Assembly: GCF_014654725.1 (NCBI RefSeq)
Contig: NZ_JACVZV010000018.1
Span: 248,001-312,000, forward strand
DNA length: 64,000 nt
From: Vulcanococcus sp. Clear-D1
Lineage (GTDB): Bacteria; Cyanobacteriota; Cyanobacteriia; PCC-6307; Cyanobiaceae
Reading direction: 5' to 3'
Of this stretch, positions 1-9,493 are shown in pieces. Position 1 is the stretch's first letter; the number at the start of each line of letters is the position of its first letter. The translations under genes were made by a program, and so were the position numbers. The notes below the pieces were generated by a model. That model was not told the origin of the DNA and did not search any database. It saw only the letters and a program-made list of their open reading frames with translations.

Positions 1-2189
1 TTCTCGCCCTGGCCTTCCAGCACCGTGGCGGCGGCGCGGTAGTGGCCGATGTTGGTCATGCAGGAGCCGATGAACACCTCATCGATGCGATCGCCCGCCA
101 CCTCGCTCAGCGTCTTCACGTTGTCGGGGTCGTTGGGGCAGGCCAGGATCGGCTCGGTGATCTCGTCGAGGTTGATCTCGATCACGGCGGCGTATTCGGC
201 GTCGGCGTCGGCCTCCATCAGCACCGGGTTCTCGAGCCAGGCTTCCATCGCCTTGATGCGGCGGGCCAGGGTGCGCTCATCGCTGTAGCCGCGGGCAATC
301 ATGTTCTTGAGCAGCGCCACGTTGCTGCGCAGGTATTCGCTCACCGTTTCCACGGAGAGCTTGATGGTGCTGCCGGCGCAGGAGCGCTCGGCGGTGGCAT
401 CGGTGAGCTCAAAGGCTTGCTCGAGCTTGAGATCGGGCAGCCCTTCGATCTCCATGATCCGGCCGCTGAAGATGTTCTTCTTGCCGGCTTTCTCCACGGT
501 GAGCAGCCCCTGCTGGATCGCCACGTAGGGAATCGCGTTCACCACATCGCGCAGGGTCACACCCGGCTGCAGCGAGCCGGAGAACTTCACCAGTACCGAT
601 TCGGGCATGTCCAGCGGCATGGCGCCGATGGCGGCCGCGAAAGCCACCAGGCCCGAGCCGGCGGGGAAGGAGATGCCCAGGGGGAAGCGGGTGTGGCTGT
701 CGCCGCCGGTGCCCACGGTGTCGGGCAGGAGCATGCGGTTGAGCCAGCTGTGGATGATGCCGTCGCCGGGGCGCAGGGCCACGCCGCCGCGGGAGCTGAT
801 GAAGTCGGGCAGTTCAGCGTGGGTTTTGAGGTCCACGGGCTTGGGATAGGCCGCGGTGTGGCAGAAGCTCTGCATCACCAGATCGGCGGAGAAGCCCAGG
901 CAGGCCAGCTCCTTCATCTCATCGCGGGTCATCGGCCCGGTGGTGTCCTGGGAGCCCACGGTGGTCATCAGCGGCTCGCAGCTGGTCCCCGGGCGCACAC
1001 CCGCCAGGCCGCAGGCCTTGCCCACCATCTTCTGGGCCAGGGTGAAGCCCTTGCCGCTGTCGGCCGGGGCCGTGGGGCGGATGAACAGATCGCTGGCGGG
1101 GAGGCCCAGCTGGGCGCGCACCTTGTCTGTCAGCGAGCGGCCGATCAGCAGGGGGATGCGGCCGCCGGCGCGCACCTCATCGGTGATCGTGCTGGGCTTG
1201 AGCTCGAAGCGGGCCACGATCTCGCCGGCGGCCGGCTCCCCGGCGGCGCGCTCGATCGTGCCGGCGTAGGGGCGGATCGTGATCACATCGCCCGAGTTGA
1301 GGGCGGTCACGTCGCATTCGATCGGCAGGGCGCCGGAGTCTTCGGCGGTGTTGAAGAAGATGGGCGCGATCTTGCCGCCGAGCACCACGCCGCCGCTGCG
1401 CTTGTTGGGCACATGGGGGATGTCGGTGCCGGTGTGCCAGAGCACCGAGTTGATGGCGGATTTGCGGGAGCTGCCGGTGCCCACCACATCACCCACGTAG
1501 GCCACGGGGTGGCCCTTCTGCTTCAGCTCGGCGATCAGATCCAGGCCGCCGGGCATGCGGGTTTCCAGCATCGCCGTGGCGTGCAGGGGGATGTCGGGGC
1601 GGGTGGTGGCGTGGGTGGCCGGCGACAGATCGTCGGTGTTGGTTTCGCCCTCCACCTTGAACACCGTCACGGTGATCTCCGCGGGCAGCTCCGGCTTGGC
1701 GGTGAACCACTCGGCATTGGCCCAGCTGTCGATCACCCGCTTGGCGTACGGGTTGCTGGAGGCCAGCTCCAGCACATCGTTGTAAGCGTCGTAAACGAGC
1801 AGGGTGCGGCTGAGGCCCGTGGCGGCGGCCTCGGCGATGGCGGTATCACTGCTCGAGAGCAGCTCGATCAGTGCGCCCACGTTGTAGCCGCCGATCATGG
1901 TGGCGAGCAGGTTCACCGCCTCTACAGGGCTCACCAGCGGGCTGGTGGTCTTGCCCTGGGCCACGGCGCTCAGCCAGTCCGCCTTCACGTAGGCGGCTTC
2001 ATCCACACCGGGTGGGATGCGCTCGGAGAGCAGGTGCAGCAGGAAGGCCTCTTCGCCGGTGGGCGGTGCCTGCAGCAGCTCCGTGAGGTCCTGGCACTGG
2101 GCGGCCGTGAGCGGCAGGGCCGGGATTCCCAGGGCTTCACGTTCCGCAGCGGCGGCGCGGTACTCGGCAAGGAAGCTGCTGGCAACCAT
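1..2189 (-). CDS. acnB: Aconitate hydratase B, 3' end cut off by window edge
   Basis: TCA-cycle enzyme interconverting citrate and isocitrate in the cytosol; AcnB proteins can also act on 2-methylisocitrate. Read on the minus strand from the ATG at 2187-2189, the product begins [20 protein letters not shown] and continues with the AcnB N-terminal pattern ([13 protein letters not shown], then [16 protein letters not shown]), which is typical of AcnB and not AcnA. About 729 codons are visible out of a usual 860 or so, so the C-terminal end lies beyond base 1. The gene is divergent from the DAHP synthase gene, with about 140 bases between the starts. An open frame of 724 codons on the opposite strand is an antisense shadow. 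Confidence 0.93.
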   Translation of the reverse strand, partial: MVASSFLAEYRAAAAEREALGIPALPLTAAQCQDLTELLQAPPTGEEAFLLHLLSERIPPGVDEAAYVKADWLSAVAQGKTTSPLVSPVEAVNLLATMIGGYNVGALIELLSSSDTAIAEAAATGLSRTLLVYDAYNDVLELASSNPYAKRVIDSWANAEWFTAKPELPAEITVTVFKVEGETNTDDLSPATHATTRPDIPLHATAMLETRMPGGLDLIAELKQKGHPVAYVGDVVGTGSSRKSAINSVLWHTGTDIPHVPNKRSGGVVLGGKIAPIFFNTAEDSGALPIECDVTALNSGDVITIRPYAGTIERAAGEPAAGEIVARFELKPSTITDEVRAGGRIPLLIGRSLTDKVRAQLGLPASDLFIRPTAPADSGKGFTLAQKMVGKACGLAGVRPGTSCEPLMTTVGSQDTTGPMTRDEMKELACLGFSADLVMQSFCHTAAYPKPVDLKTHAELPDFISSRGGVALRPGDGIIHSWLNRMLLPDTVGTGGDSHTRFPLGISFPAGSGLVAFAAAIGAMPLDMPESVLVKFSGSLQPGVTLRDVVNAIPYVAIQQGLLTVEKAGKKNIFSGRIMEIEGLPDLKLEQAFELTDATAERSCAGSTIKLSVETVSEYLRSNVALLKNMIARGYSDERTLARRIKAMEAWLENPVLMEADADAEYAAVIEINLDEITEPILACPNDPDNVKTLSEVAGDRIDEVFIGSCMTNIGHYRAAATVLEGQGE

Positions 2190-2329
2190 CGGCGTAAGGG
2201 GCCCCTGCGGACCTGACGAACTGTGACGTGACACCCATTGTTCTTTGCCGCCTTGCCTTGCTCTGGTGGCAACGGCTGCAATCGGGCTTTTAGGCTTCCC
2301 TATCCCCCTGCCCCTGCGCGGCTGCCGGC

Positions 2330-3403
2330 ATGATCTCCACCTCTGATCTCCACGTGGTGGAAACCAGGCCCCTGGTGGCGCCGGCGCTGCTGCACCGCGA
2401 GCTGCCCCTGGGTGATGGAGCGGCGGCCACGGTGCGTGAGGCGCGCGAGCGGATCAAGGCGATCCTCCGGGGCGACGACCAGCGCTTGCTGGTGATCGTG
2501 GGCCCCTGCTCGGTGCACGACGTGGACGCCGCCAAGGAGTACGCGGCCGCCATTGCCCAAGAGCACGAGCGCCACCGCGATCAGCTGGAGGTGGTGATGC
2601 GTGTGTATTTCGAGAAGCCCCGCACCACCGTGGGTTGGAAGGGGCTGATCAATGACCCCCACCTCGATGGCAGCTACGACATCAACACCGGCCTGAAGTT
2701 GGCCCGCGGCCTGCTGCTGCATCTGGCGGAGATGGGCCTGCCGGCCGCCACGGAGTTGCTGGATCCGGTGGTGCCCCAATACATCGCTGATCTGATCAGT
2801 TGGACTGCGATTGGTGCACGCACCACCGAGAGCCAGACCCACCGCGAAATGGCCTCGGGGCTCTCGATGCCGATTGGCTTCAAAAACGGCACCGATGGCA
2901 GCGCCAGCACCGCCATCAATGCGATGGAGGCTGCTGCACGCCCCCACCATTTCCTGGGCATAAACAAAGAAGGCAGCGCCGCGATTGTGACCACCACCGG
3001 CAACCCCGATGGCCACCTGGTGCTGCGGGGCGGTAAGCAGGGCACCAACTTCCACACGGAAGCGATCGAAGCGGCGGCGGCGGCCCTGGAGAAAGACGGC
3101 CTACCCGCCCGGGTGATGGTGGATTGCAGCCACGGCAACTCCAACAAGGACTACCGCCGTCAGGGCGAGGTGGCCGCGGCGGTGGCGGAGCAGCTGCGCG
3201 CTGGCTCACCCCATGTGATGGGCGTGATGATCGAGAGCCATCTGGTGGCTGGTAACCAGAAGATCCCGGCGGATCTCTCGCAGCTCACGTACGGCCAGAG
3301 CATCACCGATGCCTGCATCGATCTGGGCTCCACCCGTGAGGTGCTGGCGGAGCTGGCTGGGGCGGTTGCGCAGGCGAAAAGCAAGTTTGCAGCACTGGTT
3401 TGA
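2330..3403 (+). CDS. aroF: 3-deoxy-7-phosphoheptulonate synthase (DAHP synthase), AroG/AroF type
   Basis: First step of the shikimate pathway: condenses phosphoenolpyruvate and erythrose 4-phosphate. The 357-residue product is close to the roughly 350 residues of the E. coli AroG/F/H class. Visible class motifs include [13 protein letters not shown] (phosphoenolpyruvate site), [30 protein letters not shown] and [13 protein letters not shown]. The start is the ATG at 2330; no strong Shine-Dalgarno is seen. Which amino acid inhibits it cannot be told from sequence alone, so the aroF/aroG choice of symbol is loose. A CIRCE operator follows only 12 bases after the stop but belongs to the next gene. 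Confidence 0.93.
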   Translation: MISTSDLHVVETRPLVAPALLHRELPLGDGAAATVREARERIKAILRGDDQRLLVIVGPCSVHDVDAAKEYAAAIAQEHERHRDQLEVVMRVYFEKPRTTVGWKGLINDPHLDGSYDINTGLKLARGLLLHLAEMGLPAATELLDPVVPQYIADLISWTAIGARTTESQTHREMASGLSMPIGFKNGTDGSASTAINAMEAAARPHHFLGINKEGSAAIVTTTGNPDGHLVLRGGKQGTNFHTEAIEAAAAALEKDGLPARVMVDCSHGNSNKDYRRQGEVAAAVAEQLRAGSPHVMGVMIESHLVAGNQKIPADLSQLTYGQSITDACIDLGSTREVLAELAGAVAQAKSKFAALV

Positions 3404-3415
3404 GCATGTGCCGAG

Positions 3416-3452
3416 GTGAATTAGCACTCGCTTGTTGGGAGTGCTAATTCAC
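3416..3452. promoter_or_regulatory. CIRCE operator (HrcA binding site)
   Basis: A perfect match to the CIRCE consensus TTAGCACTC-N9-GAGTGCTAA lies at 3421-3447. The palindrome continues outward without mismatch to give two 14-base arms (GTGAATTAGCACTC and its exact reverse complement) around the 9-base spacer GCTTGTTGG. CIRCE is bound by the heat-shock repressor HrcA and usually precedes groESL or dnaK operons. Here it lies 86 bases upstream of a small gene of unknown function, with no chaperonin nearby. It could in principle double as a hairpin after the DAHP synthase gene, but no T-run follows. Confidence 0.9.
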
Positions 3453-3537
3453 AGCGAAGTTTCAAACTGTTTGGCGTGAACAGCGCCCTGATCGGCGCTG
3501 CGTAGCTTTGATTCAGTCGCAATCAGGAGGTCTGCTG

Positions 3538-3876
3538 ATGACCTATCTCCTGCAGTTCTGTGGCGTGTCTGATCCCTTGCAGCTCTTCTATCTCGAGCAG
3601 AGCAGTGCGAGCGATGGGCAGGGGCCTGCCTTTGCGGGCTTTCGCCCCTTCCAGCTCGATGCGTTGCTCGGCTGGGCGCTGGATACGGCCCGGGGGCGTG
3701 GTTGGGAGCTTGATCTGATCCACACCACCGTGGTGGATGTGTGGTTGGAGCGCGCTGAAGCGATCCGTCAGTGGCAGTTGCGCCTGTTGGCGGAGCCCGA
3801 TGACCGCCGCTTGGTGGCTGGTCTGGGCACCCAGCACGACTGGGAGCGGCGCTGCGAGGCGATGCTTTTGGCCTGA
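3538..3876 (+). CDS. Hypothetical protein of 112 aa behind a CIRCE element
   Basis: No family recognised. The ATG at 3538 is chosen over an upstream in-frame TTG at 3508 because a strong Shine-Dalgarno (AGGAGG, 3525-3530) precedes it by 7 bases. The product is small, soluble-looking and mixed in charge, with aromatic residues near the N-terminus (LQFCGVSDPLQLFYLEQ) and an amphipathic stretch VVDVWLERAEAIRQWQLRLL that looks helical. There is no signal peptide or membrane segment. The CIRCE operator directly upstream predicts heat-shock control by HrcA, so a role in protein quality control is a reasonable guess, but only a guess. It converges on the kinase-like gene with 8 bases between them. 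Confidence 0.75.
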   Translation: MTYLLQFCGVSDPLQLFYLEQSSASDGQGPAFAGFRPFQLDALLGWALDTARGRGWELDLIHTTVVDVWLERAEAIRQWQLRLLAEPDDRRLVAGLGTQHDWERRCEAMLLA

Positions 3877-3884
3877 GTCCGGCG

Positions 3885-4562
3885 TCAGTGCGCCCAGTGC
3901 TGCCAGAGCAAGCCGGCGCTGAGGGGGACACTGAGGTTGTCGATGCCGAAACTGCTGCCTTGCTCGAGGGCCGTGGCCAGCAGTGCGATCGCGATGAGCT
4001 GGGGCCAGGCCGGCGCGGCGATGCCCTGGCTATGGGCCATCAGCTGCAACAGGATCAGCACCGCCAGTGCTCCCCCACCCATGGCCAGGGTGCCGGCCAG
4101 GGATTTGCCTTGACCCAGCACGCGCCAGCGGGGTGAGCGCAGCTGAGGCCCAACCAGCCCGGCCAGGCCATCGCCAATCGCCATCACCAGCACGCCGGCG
4201 GCGACGGCCAGGGGCTGATGCGGCCAGAACAGCGCGAGCAGGATCGCGATCGAAGCGCCGTAGGCAACCGTGCCGTAGCTGTGCCGATCGACATCCTCCA
4301 CCGCGGCCAGCAGCCTGAAACGGTGATTCAGAGCCGTGGCCAGGGTGACCGCGATGGCGGCGGGCAGTGCCACCCAGCGAGCGATTCCAAGCCCCCAGGC
4401 CAGCAACACCACTGGGCCTGTGCCGATGTGCACCACCTTGCGGCTCCATTCCCGTTGCTCGGGAAAGCGATGGCGCACAGCAAGAGCAGTAGCCACCACA
4501 ACGGCGAGCCACAGAAGCACCCCGACGATGCCAGTGAGCTGTTGAATCAGAACCGGGGTCAA
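3885..4562 (-). CDS. Phytol/polyprenol kinase family membrane protein (VTE5/dolichol kinase-like)
   Basis: A 225-residue protein with about six hydrophobic segments. It carries features of the CTP-dependent phytol/dolichol kinase family: EWSRKVVHIGTGPVVLL early, LVMAIGDGLAGLVG in the middle (conserved Asp-Gly) and GQGKSLAGTLAMGGGAL (Gly-Lys-Ser region). Cyanobacterial relatives phosphorylate phytol released from chlorophyll so that it can be reused for tocopherol or phylloquinone; that role here is inferred from family. The start appears to be the TTG at 4562, 10 bases after the sigma-factor stop, with no clear ribosome-binding site, so translational coupling or a later start is possible. Co-transcription with the sigma gene is likely. 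Confidence 0.8.
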   Translation of the reverse strand: MTPVLIQQLTGIVGVLLWLAVVVATALAVRHRFPEQREWSRKVVHIGTGPVVLLAWGLGIARWVALPAAIAVTLATALNHRFRLLAAVEDVDRHSYGTVAYGASIAILLALFWPHQPLAVAAGVLVMAIGDGLAGLVGPQLRSPRWRVLGQGKSLAGTLAMGGGALAVLILLQLMAHSQGIAAPAWPQLIAIALLATALEQGSSFGIDNLSVPLSAGLLWQHWAH

Positions 4563-4572
4563 GGGCGCAGGC

Positions 4573-5607
4573 TCAGGCAGCCTGCTGATAATTGGTCATC
4601 ATGCGCAGCTTGAGAATGGCCTTGGCTTCCAGCTGCCGCACCCGCTCGCGCGACACGTTGATCTGACGGCCGATTTCAGCGAGGGTGAGCGGCTCATGGC
4701 CCTCGAGGCCGAAGCGCAGCTCGATGATGCGCCGCTCCCGCTCATTGAGCTGCGACAGCCAGGTGCCGAGGTGCTCCTTCTGCAGGTTGCGGTCCATGGA
4801 ATCCATGGACTCGTTGCTGTTGGGATCGGCGATCAGCTCGCCCAGAGTGCTGCGGTCGTCGTCGCCGCGGGCATGGGCGTCGAGGGAGGCGCAGGGCGCG
4901 CTCTGGGAGATCAGATCTTCGAGTTCTTCGGGAGCCATGCCCATGGCATGGGCGAGCTCGAGCCGATTGGGTTGCCGGCCGAAACGGTGCGAGAGCTCCC
5001 GGGTGATCCTCCGCATCTTGGAGAGCTTTTCGCTCACATGGATCGGTAGACGAATGGTGCGGGCGCTGTTGTCGATGGCGCGCGTCATCCCCTGCCGGAT
5101 CCACCAGTAGGCGTAGGTGGAAAATTTGTAGCCCATGGCGGGGTCGAATTTGTCGACCGCGCGCTCCAGGCCGATGGCACCTTCCTGCACCAGATCAAGC
5201 AGTTCGAGGCCCTGGTTCTGATACTTCTTCGCCACGCTCACCACCAAGCGCAGGTTGGCGGCCATCATCCGATCGCGAGCTCGGCAGCCCATGCGGATCT
5301 GGTGCTTCTGGCGCGGTGTGAGTTGATCGCTGGGCAGCTCCTGCAGCTGCTTCATCGCTTGCACGTGATGGGCTAGTTCGATCTCTTCGGCGGGGGTGAG
5401 CAGCGGCACGCGGCCGATGTTGCTCAGATACCAGCCGATCGAATCAGCACTGAGCCGACCTCCCTGGCGTGAGGCGCCGTTTCGGGTGGTTGTTCTGTTG
5501 CTCGTCGGCCCGGAAGCTGTGGCGTTGTTGGCATCCATGGCGTCGAAACCAGCGGCGTTGGGCTGGGCAGTGGAGGGAGGTTGAGGTCTGTTGGAGTGGC
5601 GAGACAT
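4573..5607 (-). CDS. RNA polymerase sigma factor, RpoD-like group 2
   Basis: Alternative sigma factor of the sigma-70 family (344 residues). Region 1.2 is near residues 54-86 (SADSIGWYLSNIGRVPLL), region 2 near 112-182 with the core-binding and -10 recognition segment (ANLRLVVSVAKKY, LVQEGAIGLERAVDKFD, YAYWWIRQGMTRAI), region 3 near 190-265, and region 4 near 283-336 with the -35 helix-turn-helix (LTLAEIGRQINVSRERVRQ). The length and lack of a long acidic region 1.1 place it in group 2 (SigB/C/D/E class), not the primary sigma. The first 50 residues are low-complexity and rich in Asn, Thr and Ser. Its stop is 10 bases from the kinase-like gene. Which stress or light signal it serves cannot be read here. 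Confidence 0.92.
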   Translation of the reverse strand: MSRHSNRPQPPSTAQPNAAGFDAMDANNATASGPTSNRTTTRNGASRQGGRLSADSIGWYLSNIGRVPLLTPAEEIELAHHVQAMKQLQELPSDQLTPRQKHQIRMGCRARDRMMAANLRLVVSVAKKYQNQGLELLDLVQEGAIGLERAVDKFDPAMGYKFSTYAYWWIRQGMTRAIDNSARTIRLPIHVSEKLSKMRRITRELSHRFGRQPNRLELAHAMGMAPEELEDLISQSAPCASLDAHARGDDDRSTLGELIADPNSNESMDSMDRNLQKEHLGTWLSQLNERERRIIELRFGLEGHEPLTLAEIGRQINVSRERVRQLEAKAILKLRMMTNYQQAA

Positions 5608-5738
5608 GCTCTTTGCTCCGACCTCGAATTGATTTGGCCGGAATGTAGCAGGTTTGCTAACTCGAGTCTGCCGCGAATCGGAAGACTTACTGCAGCATTT
5701 TCGTTGGAATTTCTTCTTGTTTGTATCGGTGTTTACAG
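5608..5738 (-). promoter_or_regulatory. Upstream region of the sigma-factor gene
   Basis: This 131-base gap lies between the sigma-factor start and the ppk1 stop and must carry the sigma-gene promoter. On the minus strand it contains TTAGCAAACCTGCTA, whose ends (TAGCA/TGCTA) form a short palindrome, followed by TACATT, which resembles a -10 box. It is clearly more AT-rich than the surrounding genes. The promoter assignment is an inference. Confidence 0.35.
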
Positions 5739-7877
5739 CTAGGTGTCGCTGCCGGATGCGTTGCGGTGCCAGCCATCGATCAAGCCTGCCTGAACGGCCA
5801 CGTTCTCCTCGTCGGGGATGCGGCGCACGAAGCTGCCGTCGGGCTGCATGTCCCAGGCGGTGCAGTTGTCCGCCAGATAGGCGTCGATCAGGTTGAGGAG
5901 CTTCTGGTGGAGGGTGGCCTCTTCAATCGGCACCACAGCTTCTACCCGGCGATCGAGGTTGCGCCCCATCCAGTCGGCACTGCCGATGTAGGCCTCGTCG
6001 TTGCCGCCATTGGCGAACCAGAAGAGGCGTGAGTGTTCGAGAAAGCGACCGATCACGCTCGACACGCGGATGTTGTCGCTGACGCCTTCCACGCCAGGGC
6101 GCAGGCTGCACATGCCGCGCACCACCAGATCGATCTGCACCCCGGCTTGGGAGGCCTCATACAGCAGGCCGATGATGCGCGGATCCACCAAGGCGTTCAT
6201 CTTGGCCTTGATCCCGGCGGGTCTGCCGGCACGGGCGTGTTCGGTTTCGCGTTGGATCAGCTCCTGCATGCGCCGCCGCAACGTGACCGGTGCCACCAGC
6301 AGCCGGCGGAATTCCTGCTGCTTGGAGAAGCCGGTGAGGTAGTTGAACAGCTCGGCGAGGTCTTGGCCCAGTTCAGGCCGCGCCGAAAGCAGCCCGAGAT
6401 CGGTGTAAAGGGTTGAGGTGCGGGAGTTGTAGTTGCCGGTGGCGATGTGGCAGTAGCTGCGCAACTTCTCCTTTTCTTTGCGCACCACCAGGGTGATTTT
6501 GGTGTGGGTCTTCAGCCCGATCACGCCATACACCACGTGCACGCCGGAGCGCTCCAGCTGCCGGGCCCACTGAATGTTGTTGTCTTCATCGAAGCGAGCT
6601 TTGAGCTCCACCAGGGCCATCACCTGTTTGCCGTTTTCGGCGGCGCGGATCAGGGCCGCGATGATCGGCGAATCCTTCGACACCCGGTAGAGCGTCATCT
6701 TGATGGCGAGCACCGAGGGGTCGTCGGCGGCCTGGTTGATGAACTCCTCCACAGAGGTGGAGAACAGATCAAAGGGGTGATGCAGCAGCACATCGCCGCG
6801 GCGCAGCACCGAGAAGATGCTCTCGAATTCTTCAGCCTTGATGGAGCCGTCTTCCAAGAGGCCCTTCTGGGCGCGGGCCAGAACGGCTGGGGTGCGGCCG
6901 CGATGGGGCTTGTCCTTGAGCTTGGGCAGCGGCACGCTCATCAGGCTCATCAGGTCGTCGAGGCCGAGCGGGCCATTCACCCGATAGAGGTCGGCCGGCT
7001 CCACACCTGTGCCCTCCAGCAGCAGATCCACCACGTCCTGCGGCATCTCATCGGCCACTTCCAGGCGCACCACCTCACCGCCCATGCGCCGCTTGCGCAG
7101 GCCCTGTTGCAGGGCCTCCATCAGATCGTCGGCTTCGAGGTCGCGCAGTTCCAGGTCGGCGTCGCGGGTGACACGGAAGAAGTAGTGGCCTTCCACGGTC
7201 ATGCCGGGGAAGAGCAGCTGCAGGTTGAACGCCACCACCTGCTCCAGCGGCACCGCGGTGTACACCGGTGTGGGGGCGTGGTCGCTCAGCTCCACCGGCA
7301 GTTGGACGAAGCGCGGCAGGTTTTTCTGCGGCACCTTCACCCGTGCGAACTGCTGTTGGCCTGATTCGGGATCACGAATCAGCGCCGCAATGTTGAGGCT
7401 GAGGTTGCTGATGAAGGGGAAGGGATGGGCCGGGTCGACCGCCAGTGGGGTGAGCACCGGGAAGATGGCGTTCTGGAAGTAGGTGTTGATCCACGCCTGC
7501 TGCTTCTTGTTGAGCTTCGCGTAGTCGATCAGGTGCACCCCAGCTTCAGCCAGTTGGTGCTTGAGGTAATGGCGGTAATGGGCTTGCTGCTGGCTGAGCA
7601 GCGGTGCCAGGGCCTCGCGCACCTTCACCAGCTGTTGGCTGGGTGTGAGGCCGTCGTCGCTGAGGGTTTGAACGCCGGCTTCGATCTGTGACTTCAATGA
7701 AGCCACACGCACCATGAAGAATTCGTCGAGGTTGTTGCTGAAAATGGCGCTGAATTTCGCCTGCTCCAGCAGTGGCGTGTGTTCGCTCAGCGCCTGGGCC
7801 AGCACCCGTTGGTTGAAGGCCACCCAGCTGAGCTCCCGGTTGATGTAAAGCTCGGGAGCCACTGCGGGTTCAGCCAT
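5739..7877 (-). CDS. ppk1: Polyphosphate kinase 1
   Basis: Makes inorganic polyphosphate reversibly from ATP, giving the cell a phosphate and energy store. The 712-residue product has the normal length for Ppk1. It opens with ELYINRELSWVAFNQRVLAQ (N-terminal domain), and the catalytic half carries LKARFDEDNN, GLKTHTKITLVVR and YCHIATGNYNSRTSTLYTD; the His of the KTHTK and HIATGNYN segments matches the conserved phosphorylated-His region. The start is the ATG at 7875-7877. The next gene upstream on the same strand is an MFS transporter 35 bases away, with a perfect palindrome in between. No clear Pho box was seen. Confidence 0.95.
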   Translation of the reverse strand: MAEPAVAPELYINRELSWVAFNQRVLAQALSEHTPLLEQAKFSAIFSNNLDEFFMVRVASLKSQIEAGVQTLSDDGLTPSQQLVKVREALAPLLSQQQAHYRHYLKHQLAEAGVHLIDYAKLNKKQQAWINTYFQNAIFPVLTPLAVDPAHPFPFISNLSLNIAALIRDPESGQQQFARVKVPQKNLPRFVQLPVELSDHAPTPVYTAVPLEQVVAFNLQLLFPGMTVEGHYFFRVTRDADLELRDLEADDLMEALQQGLRKRRMGGEVVRLEVADEMPQDVVDLLLEGTGVEPADLYRVNGPLGLDDLMSLMSVPLPKLKDKPHRGRTPAVLARAQKGLLEDGSIKAEEFESIFSVLRRGDVLLHHPFDLFSTSVEEFINQAADDPSVLAIKMTLYRVSKDSPIIAALIRAAENGKQVMALVELKARFDEDNNIQWARQLERSGVHVVYGVIGLKTHTKITLVVRKEKEKLRSYCHIATGNYNSRTSTLYTDLGLLSARPELGQDLAELFNYLTGFSKQQEFRRLLVAPVTLRRRMQELIQRETEHARAGRPAGIKAKMNALVDPRIIGLLYEASQAGVQIDLVVRGMCSLRPGVEGVSDNIRVSSVIGRFLEHSRLFWFANGGNDEAYIGSADWMGRNLDRRVEAVVPIEEATLHQKLLNLIDAYLADNCTAWDMQPDGSFVRRIPDEENVAVQAGLIDGWHRNASGSDT

Positions 7878-7888
7878 TCAGCACCGAT

Positions 7889-7920
7889 CAACCTGATTGA
7901 GCAAATTAGCAATCAGGTTG
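7889..7920. repeat. Perfect 11-bp inverted repeat between MFS and ppk1 genes
   Basis: CAACCTGATTG at 7889-7899 and its exact reverse complement at 7910-7920 flank a 10-base AT-rich spacer. The outer arm overlaps the stop codon of the MFS gene and the inner arm ends 11 bases from the ppk1 start. No run of T follows in the minus-strand direction, so a simple intrinsic terminator is not obvious. An operator or an mRNA hairpin at the ppk1 translation start are alternatives. Confidence 0.6.
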
Positions 7921-9169
7921 GGCTGTTTTGCGTGCCCTCGCCACTTGACGGCAGGCCTCCTGCCACCAGCGATGCCACGCCCATCAGCAAGGCGATGCCG
8001 AGCCAGAAGGGGCTGCGCTGGCCGAGCAGGTCGTAGCTGAAGCCGGCCAGCGGTGGGCCGATGAAGCTGCCCAGGCTTTGCAGACCCTGCAGGCTGCCCA
8101 GGGCTGCGCCCTGGCCGCTGTCTCCCAGCCGGCGGGACACCAGCGCCCGCAGGCTCGGCGTGACCAGACCGGTGCCCAGGGCCAGGATCGCCACGGCGCT
8201 GAACACCACGGCAGCGGCGTTGTCGGCGCGGGCCAGGGGGATCAGCAGGCAGCCCACGATCACAAAGCCCAGCCCCGCCAGGGTGAGCCTGTATTCACCG
8301 AACCGCTTGACCAGTGGGCCGATCAGGCCGCCCTGCACCACCGTGGCCACCACGCCCACCACCAGGAACGCGGTGGTGGCCAGCCCAGGCCCCCAGTTGA
8401 ACACCTGTTTGAAATAGAGCACCAACACGGCGGTGAAGCCGTTGAACGCCAGGAAGAAGAGGAAAAAGGCAGCGCAGAGGCGGCGGACCTGCGGGTTCGT
8501 GAACACCCGCTTGAGGGCAACCAAGGGATTGAGATCCCGTTTGCGCGGCATCGCCTGACGGGCCTCCGGCGGATGGGTTTCCGGCAGCACGGTGAGCACC
8601 AGCACCAGGTTCATCAGCGCAAAACCGGTGGCCACCCACACCGGCAGGGTGACGCTGAAGCCCGCGAGCAACCCGCCGAAGGCTGGCCCGAGGATGAAAC
8701 CCAGCCCGAAGGCCACGCCGATCAGGCCAAAGGCCTTGGCCCTGTTCTCTGGGGTGGAGATGTCGGCCAGCACGGCGCCGGCGGTGGCGGCGGTGCCGCC
8801 GCTCACCCCGTCGATTAGACGGCCCCCAAACAACAGGGCCAGGGGGATCAGGCTGCCGGCGGCCCAGGGGATGGCCTGCCAATCGATGCTGAGGGTGATG
8901 GCGAACAGCCCGAGCCCAAGCACGGATCCAGCCACGCAGGCGGCGATCACCGGTTTGCGGCCGTAGCGGTCGCTCAGGGCGCCGATCAGGGGAGTGAAGG
9001 CGAACTGCGCCAGGGCGTAGCTGCCCGCCAGCAGGCCCAGGGTCCGGCCGTTGCTGGTGAAGCTCGCCAGCAGAAACGGCAGCAGCGGAAACACGATGCT
9101 CTCCCCCAGCCGATCGTTCAGCAGCGTGACGAACGCGCAGAGGCTGGTGGAGGGGCGGCTCCAGCGCAT
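7913..9169 (-). CDS. MFS transporter, TetA-like drug/metabolite exporter family
   Basis: A 418-residue integral membrane protein with about twelve hydrophobic segments. The motif A signature of the major facilitator superfamily is visible in the first cytoplasmic loop ([15 protein letters not shown]), and the segment [20 protein letters not shown] plus [11 protein letters not shown] match the 12-TM drug:H+ antiporter-1 branch that includes TetA. Substrate is unknown. The start is the ATG at 9167-9169. A possible small gene lies 48 bases upstream on the same strand; ppk1 follows 35 bases downstream. Confidence 0.85.
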   Translation of the reverse strand: MRWSRPSTSLCAFVTLLNDRLGESIVFPLLPFLLASFTSNGRTLGLLAGSYALAQFAFTPLIGALSDRYGRKPVIAACVAGSVLGLGLFAITLSIDWQAIPWAAGSLIPLALLFGGRLIDGVSGGTAATAGAVLADISTPENRAKAFGLIGVAFGLGFILGPAFGGLLAGFSVTLPVWVATGFALMNLVLVLTVLPETHPPEARQAMPRKRDLNPLVALKRVFTNPQVRRLCAAFFLFFLAFNGFTAVLVLYFKQVFNWGPGLATTAFLVVGVVATVVQGGLIGPLVKRFGEYRLTLAGLGFVIVGCLLIPLARADNAAAVVFSAVAILALGTGLVTPSLRALVSRRLGDSGQGAALGSLQGLQSLGSFIGPPLAGFSYDLLGQRSPFWLGIALLMGVASLVAGGLPSSGEGTQNSPT

Positions 9170-9217
9170 GGGGATGGGCCCGGGTGTGGGCTCACCATCC
9201 CATGCGGAATGCGGCGA

Positions 9218-9454
9218 CTATCGGAAGCGCTTGAGCAGCTGGTTCCACAGCAGCGCAAAGCCGGTGGTCTGCTGAGGGCGCTGACTGTGATGTTGCGGGG
9301 CGCTCATCACAAACCCACCCACCATCGAAAAGGAGCCGCTCCCGCTTTTTACAAGCATCTGACAACCCTCAAGGTGCTGGGAAAGGTAGAGCGGTTGCGG
9401 GGTTGCTTCCACCCGATACGGAAAGTCTTTGGTTTTCTCAGCAACGTGCTGCAA
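9218..9454 (-). CDS. Possible small hypothetical protein, ~78 aa
   Basis: This fills the 324-base gap between the MFS start and moaC. On the minus strand an open frame runs from a stop near 9492 to a stop at 9218; the first usable start seen is the TTG at 9452-9454. The product has an ordinary protein composition ([18 protein letters not shown], then [20 protein letters not shown]) unlike most antisense shadows. No family was recognised and there is no clear Shine-Dalgarno. It would lead into the MFS gene 48 bases downstream. It may be real, but a non-coding region is possible. Confidence 0.45.
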   Translation of the reverse strand: MQHVAEKTKDFPYRVEATPQPLYLSQHLEGCQMLVKSGSGSFSMVGGFVMSAPQHHSQRPQQTTGFALLWNQLLKRFR

Positions 9455-9493
9455 GCCGATCAGGATGGTGGGCGATTGCTTGCAGCCTCAGCT

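Noticed and set aside
42-2216. 724-codon open frame on the plus strand
   Set aside because: It is antisense to acnB; the composition (long runs of His, Gly and Ala) is that of a GC-rich shadow frame and no family features are present.
3416-3452. Reading the CIRCE palindrome as a terminator of the DAHP synthase gene
   Set aside because: There is no T-run and the sequence matches the CIRCE consensus base for base with the correct 9-base spacer.
5642-5660. Possible NtcA site upstream of the sigma-factor gene
   Set aside because: The half-sites GTA and the next TAC-like triplet are not at the required 8-base spacing; only a short palindrome remains.
9209-9493. Upstream extension of moaC by about 95 residues
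   Set aside because: MoaC homology starts at the ATG at 9494; the extension has no family features and overlaps a better minus-strand candidate.
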